DNA of 64,000 bases from Aselliscus stoliczkanus (taxonomy: Eukaryota; Chordata; Mammalia; Chiroptera; Hipposideridae). Positions within the stretch are counted from its first letter, which is position 1; each line of letters starts with the position of its first letter. A model generated the notes under the pieces. The model saw only the letters and a program-made list of their open reading frames with translations. It searched no databases and was not told the DNA's origin. This document shows, piece by piece, positions 58,838 through 64,000 of the stretch. A program made the translations under genes and the position numbers. The stretch lies in assembly GCA_033961575.1 (NCBI GenBank), contig CM066732.1, positions 68,858,687 to 68,922,686 of the forward strand. Direction: 5' to 3'.

Positions 58838-59652
58838 ATTTTCAGACCTTATATTTGGGTCTTTGATCCATTCTGAATTAATTTTGGCATATGGTGAGAA
58901 CTAGCACTCTATTTTCATTATTATTCGTGTGGCTTTTTAATTTCCCAGCAACATTTATTGAAGAGGCTTTCTGTTCTCATTTGTATGTTTTTGGTTTCTT
59001 TGTCAAAAACTATCTGCATATATAAGTATATTTTTTCTGTGTTCTCAATTCTGTTCCATTGGTCTGTGTGTCTGTTTTTCTGCCAATACCATTCTGTTTT
59101 GATTATTGTCACTTTGCAGTATAAAGTGAAATTAGGGAATGTGATTCTCCCAGCCTTGTTTTCTCTCAGGATTGCTTTGGCTATTCGGGGTCTTCTGTGA
59201 TTCCATACAAACCTGATAATATTTTTCTTCTATTTCTTTAAAAAATGCCATTGGGATTTTGATGGGGATTTCATTAAATCTATATATTGTTTTGGGTTAT
59301 ATGGCCATTTTAACTTTGTTGATTCTTTCAACCCATGAACACAAATTATCTTTCCATTTCTTTGTGTCTTCAATTTCTTTTAATAATGTCTTATAGTTTT
59401 CAGTTTCCAGGTCCTTCACATCTTTTGTTAAATTTATTCCTAGGTATTTTATTCTTTTTGTTGCAATTGCAAAAGAAATTTTTAAAATTTCTTTTTCTGT
59501 GTTTTCATTGTTAGTATATAGGAATGCAATGGATTTTGTACATTGATTTTGTATCCTGCATTTATTTATTGTTTCTAATAGCTTTTGGTGGAGTCTTTAG
59601 GATTTTCTATGTAAATAATCATGTCATCTACAAAAGACATCCAATTTGGATG

Positions 59653-59762
59653 CTTTTTTTTTTTTTTTTAAGGGCAGTGTCACTGGCCCTCATATGTGGG
59701 ACCCAAACCAGGCCACTTGCTTCCTAAGCCAGCGCTTAACCACCATGCCACTTGGCCAGCCC
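59653..59762 (-). mobile_element. Short tRNA-headed SINE, antisense
   Basis: A reversed short SINE ends CTTGGCCAGCCC at 59762. Flanks TTGGATGC (59646 and 59763) are the likely target duplication. Confidence 0.88.
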
Positions 59763-59771
59763 TTGGATGCC

Positions 59772-59876
59772 TTTTTTTTTTGAAGGCAGTGTCACTGGCC
59801 GTCACATGTGGGATCCAAACCGGGGCCGCTGGCATCCCAAGCCAGCTCCCAACCACCGCGCCACTCGGCTGGCCCC
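59772..59876 (-). mobile_element. Second short tRNA-headed SINE, adjacent
   Basis: A second reversed short copy ends CTCGGCTGGCCCC. It is placed directly after the first with the same orientation and follows another TTGGATGCCTTT. The sequence TTGTATGCCTTTT follows it at 59878. So the target words occur three times around two SINEs. Confidence 0.88.
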
Positions 59877-61970
59877 CTTGTATGCCTTTTATATCATTTC
59901 CATTCCTGATTGTTCTGGCTAGGACTTCCAATACTATGTTGAATAACAGTGGTGAGATGAGGCATCCTTGTATAACTCCTGATTGTAGAGCAAAAACTTT
60001 CAGTTTTTCACCCTTACATGTGATATTAACTGAGATTTTGCAATATATGACCTTTGTTATGTTGATGCACCTTCCTTCTATGCCCATTTTATTATGTATT
60101 TTAATCATACATGGCTGTTGTATCTTGCCAAATGCTTTTTTTTGCATCTATTGATATGATCATATGATATGTATCCTTTATTTTATTTATGTGGTGTATC
60201 ATATTGATCGATTTGTTCCCCTGGAATGAACCCCCCTTAGTGGTTATGTATAATCTTTTTGATGCATTATTATATTTGATTTTCTAGTATTTTGTTTAGG
60301 ATTTTTGCATCTGTATTCATCAGAGATATTGGTCTGTAGTTTCCTTTTTCTGTGTTATCTTTACCAGGTTTTGGTATCAGAGTAATGTTGGCCTCATAAA
60401 ACAAATTGGGATGTGTTGCATTTTCTTAAAATTTTTGGAAGAGTTTGAAAAGAACAAGTATTAAATCATTTTTGAATATTTTGTAGAATTCACTTGAAGC
60501 CATCTGGTCCTGTATTTTTGCTGTTGGAGAGACTTTGGATGACTGACTGTTTCAATTCCCTTACTGTTGATCAGTCTATTTTGATTTTCCAGTTCTTCGT
60601 GATTCAGTCTAGGGAGGTTATATGTTTCTAAGAACTTGTCTGTTTCTACTAGATTATTGAATTTGGTTGCATATAATCATAGTATTCTTATATGATCCAT
60701 TGTATTTCTGTGGTATCTCTTGTAACTTCCCTTTTATTTCTGATTTGTTAATTTGTGTCTTTTCTATTTTTTTCTTATTGAGTCTATCCAGGGATTTGTC
60801 AGTTTCATTAATTTTTGAAAGAACCAGCCCATAGGCACTAAACTTATGAACCTAGGGGTTTAGAGAGGATTTTGTGAATTTGACCTTAAAGACAAGGGAA
60901 CTAAAAGCAAAAATAAATGAATGGGACTATATCAAACTAAAAACATACTGCACAACAAAATAATCATCAACAAAACAAAGAGGAAACCAACTGAATGAGA
61001 GAAGGATTTTGCAAACAACACTACTGATAAGGGGCTAATATCCAAAATATACAATGAACTCATAAAACTTAACAACAAAAGAATAACAATCCAATTAAAA
61101 TATGGGCAGAGGACATGAACAGACACTTCTCCCAAGAAGAAATACAAATGGCTAACAGATATATGAAAAGATGCTCAATTTCACTTGCTACTAGGGAATC
61201 AAAACAACAAGGAGATCTTACCTTACACCTGTAATAATGATCATTATCAACAAGACAAGTAATAACAAGTATTGGAGAGGCTGTAGAGGAAAAGGAACAC
61301 TTATATACTGCTGTAGAGAGTTTAAATTGGTACAGCCACTAGGGAAAACAGTATGGAGGTTCCTCAAAAATTTTAGAATAGAATTATCATATGACCCAGC
61401 AATCTTTACCCTGGGCATCTGCTAAAAAAATTTGAATACATTTCTCTGTAAAGATATGTGTACCCCTATGTTCATTGCATCATTATTTATGGTGGTCATG
61501 ACATGGAAACAACCAAAGTGTCCTTTGATAGATGATTAGGTAAAGAAGATGTGGTACATATATACAGTGGAATATTACTTGGCCATAAGAAGAGATGAAA
61601 TACTGACATTTGTGACAACATGGATGGATTTTGAGATTATCTTGCTGAGCAGAATAAATCAGGCAGAAAAAATCAAGAACCATGTCCTCACTCATATATG
61701 GGATATAAAAGTGAGAGCAACAAATGAAGAAGACAAACAAAGAAATAAAAACTTATAGATACAGACAATAGTTTAGTGGTTACCAGAGGAAAGGGAGAAG
61801 AAGGGTGGTAGAAAAAGGTAAAGGGAGTCAAATGGATATTGATGGAAGGAGAACTGACTCTGGGTGGTGAACACTTAGTGCAATATATAGATGATGTATT
61901 ATAGAATTGTACACTTGAAATCTATTTGATTTTACTAACTGATGTCACCCCAATACATTTAATAAAAACT

Positions 61971-62100
61971 AAAAAGGAATTGAACACATTCAATAAAAGT
62001 ATAAATATTTAGGTAAAAATATAAAAGTTGTACAGGATTTCTTTGATTAAAATTACAAAAGTAATGAAGAGAATAAAAGAAAAACTAAATAAATAGAGAG
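61971..62100. other. Short unrecognised spacer
   Basis: AT-rich spacer between the twin-primed L1 and the next old L1 fragment. Confidence 0.35.
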
Positions 62101-62104
62101 ATAT

Positions 62105-62790
62105 TCCATATTCAGTATGTTCAAACTCAAAATTGCCATGATGCCAGTTCTTTTCAACTTGATTAATATATTAAATGGAATCAAAATAAAAATCCCAGAA
62201 AGTAATTTTGTGGACCTGACAAAGTGACTCACAACTTTATATAGAGAGGCAAAGGACCCAGAATAGACAATACAATATTGAAAGAAAAGAATGAAGTTGG
62301 AGTACTGATGGTATTGAACTTTAAGACTTACTATCTAGCTGTAGATATCAAGACAGAGTGGTAACAGTGAAAGAACAGACAAATAGATCAATGAAACAGA
62401 ATTGAGGGCTGAGAAATAGACCTATCCAAATATATTCAACTTCAATTTGATAAAAGAGCAAAGGGACAACATCGGAAGAAAGATGGTCTTTACAACAAAA
62501 GGTGTCAGAACAACTGGACATCCATGGGGGAAAAAAGATCTAGACACAGCTCTACAGTTTTCACTGAAATTAATAAGCAGTGAATTATAGAATGAAATGC
62601 AAAATGCAAAACTATAAAACTCCTAGAATATAGGAGAAAAATCTAAAAATGGTAGGTATGTTGATGGCATTTTAGATACAGAACCAAAAATTTGATTCAT
62701 GAAAGAAATTAATGAACTGCACATCATTAAAATAAAAAAAGTTCTACTCTGCAAAAAACAATATAAAAAGACTAATATAATCCACATAAA
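62105..62790 (+). mobile_element. Old L1 ORF2 fragment
   Basis: Plus-strand ORF2 phrases appear in order: the region of the IKYGIKIPESNFVD type near 62180, the VGVLMVLNFKTYYLA block near 62300, a RTDKSMKQN-type block near 62370, then later parts to 62790. Stops are dense. Confidence 0.55.
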
Positions 62791-63179
62791 TTGATGACTA
62801 GATGCAAATAATCAGTATGAATATTGGCAATTTTGAGGTACTAAAGTCTTTTAGTGGATCATTTTAATGGATTATTTATCTATTGATTGACATATTTATG
62901 AAGTCTAATTTACAGATAATTAAATTTAGGGATCCTAGTGTTCAGTTCAGCTACATAATTTTCAGCAATTATTTAGCACACGTAAGCAACACATATAATA
63001 AAACAGACTATTTCCCTCACCCCAGAAAACTTTCTCCTGCACCTTTTCAGTTAATCCATATGCCTAAATAAGGAGATACTTTCTGAAATCTAACACTATA
63101 AGTTAATTTTGTACCTCATATAAATGTTTCAAGCAGTGACTATTATTTGGATCTGATTTCTATTGTTTAGTACTTTACA
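62791..63179. other. Unrecognised sequence
   Basis: No gene or bounded repeat was recognised. Confidence 0.35.
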
Positions 63180-63721
63180 CAGTAAATCCCTTTCCTTATC
63201 CATCAGGGTTATGTCCCATGGCTCTCAGTGGATGCCTGAAATTGCAGATAGTAACGAAACCTAAATAAATAAATATATACTGGTTTTTTGTACATATATA
63301 CCTATTATAAAGTTTAATTTATAAATTAGGCACAATAAGAAATTAACAACTATAATAATACACTAGAACTATTATAACAATGAATTGTAATAAAAGTTAT
63401 GTGAATGTAGAATATTTAAATAAAATAAGGGTTACTTGAACAGAAGCACTGCCATACTTTGACAGTTGATCTGATAACTTACAGGCCTAACAGGCAGGTG
63501 GCATATACAACATGGACATGCTGGACAAAGTGATGATTCGTGTCCTGCGCATGATGGAGTGGGATGGTGCGAGATTTCATCATATTACTCAGAGCTCCAT
63601 GCAATTTAAAACTTATGAATAATTTATTTCTGGAATGTTCTATTTAATATTTTCAGTCCAAGGTTCACCACAGGTTACTGAAACTGCAGAAAGTGAAAGC
63701 ATGGATAAGGAGGGACTACTG
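63180..63721. mobile_element. Tigger/MER2-like DNA transposon remnant
   Basis: The ends CAGTAAATCCCTTTCCTTAT and its near complement ATAAGGAGGGACTACTG form terminal inverted repeats. TA lies after the right end. The inner blocks, for example GTGCGAGATTTCATCATATT near 63569 and CCAAGGTTCACCACAGGTTA near 63658, resemble MER2/Tigger elements as I remember them. It is non-coding and old. Confidence 0.72.
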
Positions 63722-64000
63722 TAGTTTGCATTAATCTGTTGAAATTGCTTATCTATTCATACATATTTTTAAACTTTGGACTTAGATTATTGAATTTATC
63801 TGTCTTAATAATGTTGAAATCTTTGTCCAATAGTTCCAAGAATTTGATCACCTATGGATGTAGTTAATATTTTCCTGCTTTCACATTTCTCATTACTTTT
63901 GGTTGTATGCAAGATACTGAATGGAAAAAAAAATGGAAAATTCATTAAATTCATTTGTCCTCAGAAAGGGCACATATCTATCTATGTCAAGCTGTTTATA
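63722..64000. other. AT-rich end of the window
   Basis: The sequence could be part of an old LINE. Nothing definite was recognised. Confidence 0.3.

Larger units (their letters stand above)
58838..61970 (+). mobile_element. L1 with 5' inversion (twin-primed), holding two SINEs
   Basis: Positions 58838 to about 60830 are L1 ORF2 in reverse. Read on the minus strand they start near the WFF...NKI segment before the RT domain and end near the SEWIKDPN block. From about 60835 to 61970 ORF2 continues forward from just after that block to its C-terminus and the 3' end (ACCCCAATACATTTAATAAA). The two pieces join head to head in L1 order, the mark of twin priming. Two SINEs interrupt the reversed half. 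Frames are broken throughout. A weak candidate duplication is GAACACA near 58830 and 61981. Confidence 0.82.

Noticed and set aside
59680..60154. Frames of 152-155 codons on both strands
   Set aside because: They span reversed L1 ORF2 and two SINEs. The minus frame shows L1 ORF2 phrases fused to SINE sequence, not a gene.
1..64000. CRISPR arrays, phage genes, operons or bacterial regulators
   Set aside because: Repeat types, base composition and retrotransposons show animal nuclear DNA. No regularly spaced short repeats with unique spacers exist.

Overview
This window is mammalian nuclear DNA: AT-rich, no dense gene content, and built largely of LINE-1 (L1) copies, tRNA-headed SINEs, mariner transposons and older transposon debris. 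SINE heads beginning GGGCCGGCCGAGTGG, recent-looking mariners and a rather young L1 suggest a laurasiatherian placental mammal, most likely a bat. The species cannot be fixed from the sequence alone. No prokaryotic feature, CRISPR array, rRNA gene or genuine tRNA gene is present.

Layout. 1-4.3 kb: antisense L1 debris with a long SINE. 4.4-7.7 kb: a long SINE and an antisense L1 that lacks its reverse-transcriptase core. 8.1-9.4 kb: a full-length but dead mariner. 10.7-17 kb: stacked antisense L1 pieces, one with a long 5'UTR. 18.4-20.1 kb: a second mariner, split by a SINE and placed between MIR-like remnants. 22-28.5 kb: ancient sense-strand L1/HAL1-like remnants with short SINEs. 30.5-32.3 kb: a long SINE and a 5'-inverted L1. 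32.3-43.0 kb: mostly unrecognised sequence with a long SINE, old L1, a likely solo LTR and two small inverted-repeat elements. 43.45-51.57 kb: an almost complete 8.1 kb L1 with 17-bp target-site duplications, a CpG-rich 5'UTR holding about 200-bp tandem monomers, and ORF1/ORF2 broken by only a few lesions. 51.9-55.4 kb: a long SINE and unrecognised DNA. 55.47-58.31 kb: an antisense processed copy of FBXO3. 58.8-62 kb: a second 5'-inverted L1 holding two adjacent SINEs. 62-64 kb: old L1 and a Tigger/MER2-like element.

The only intact protein-coding sequence of a cellular gene is the intronless FBXO3 copy (58283 to 56871, minus strand, 470 codons). It has an L1-type insertion signature: no introns, poly(A) after an AATAAA signal, and matching target-site duplications. 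The L1s supply the retrotransposition machinery that plausibly made both the SINE copies and this retrocopy. Both mariners are inactive, each having lost a different catalytic aspartate.

The strongest points for follow-up are the intact FBXO3 retrocopy, the monomer-type L1 promoter, the two-form SINE family with a variable internal repeat, and two small inverted-repeat transposon families.
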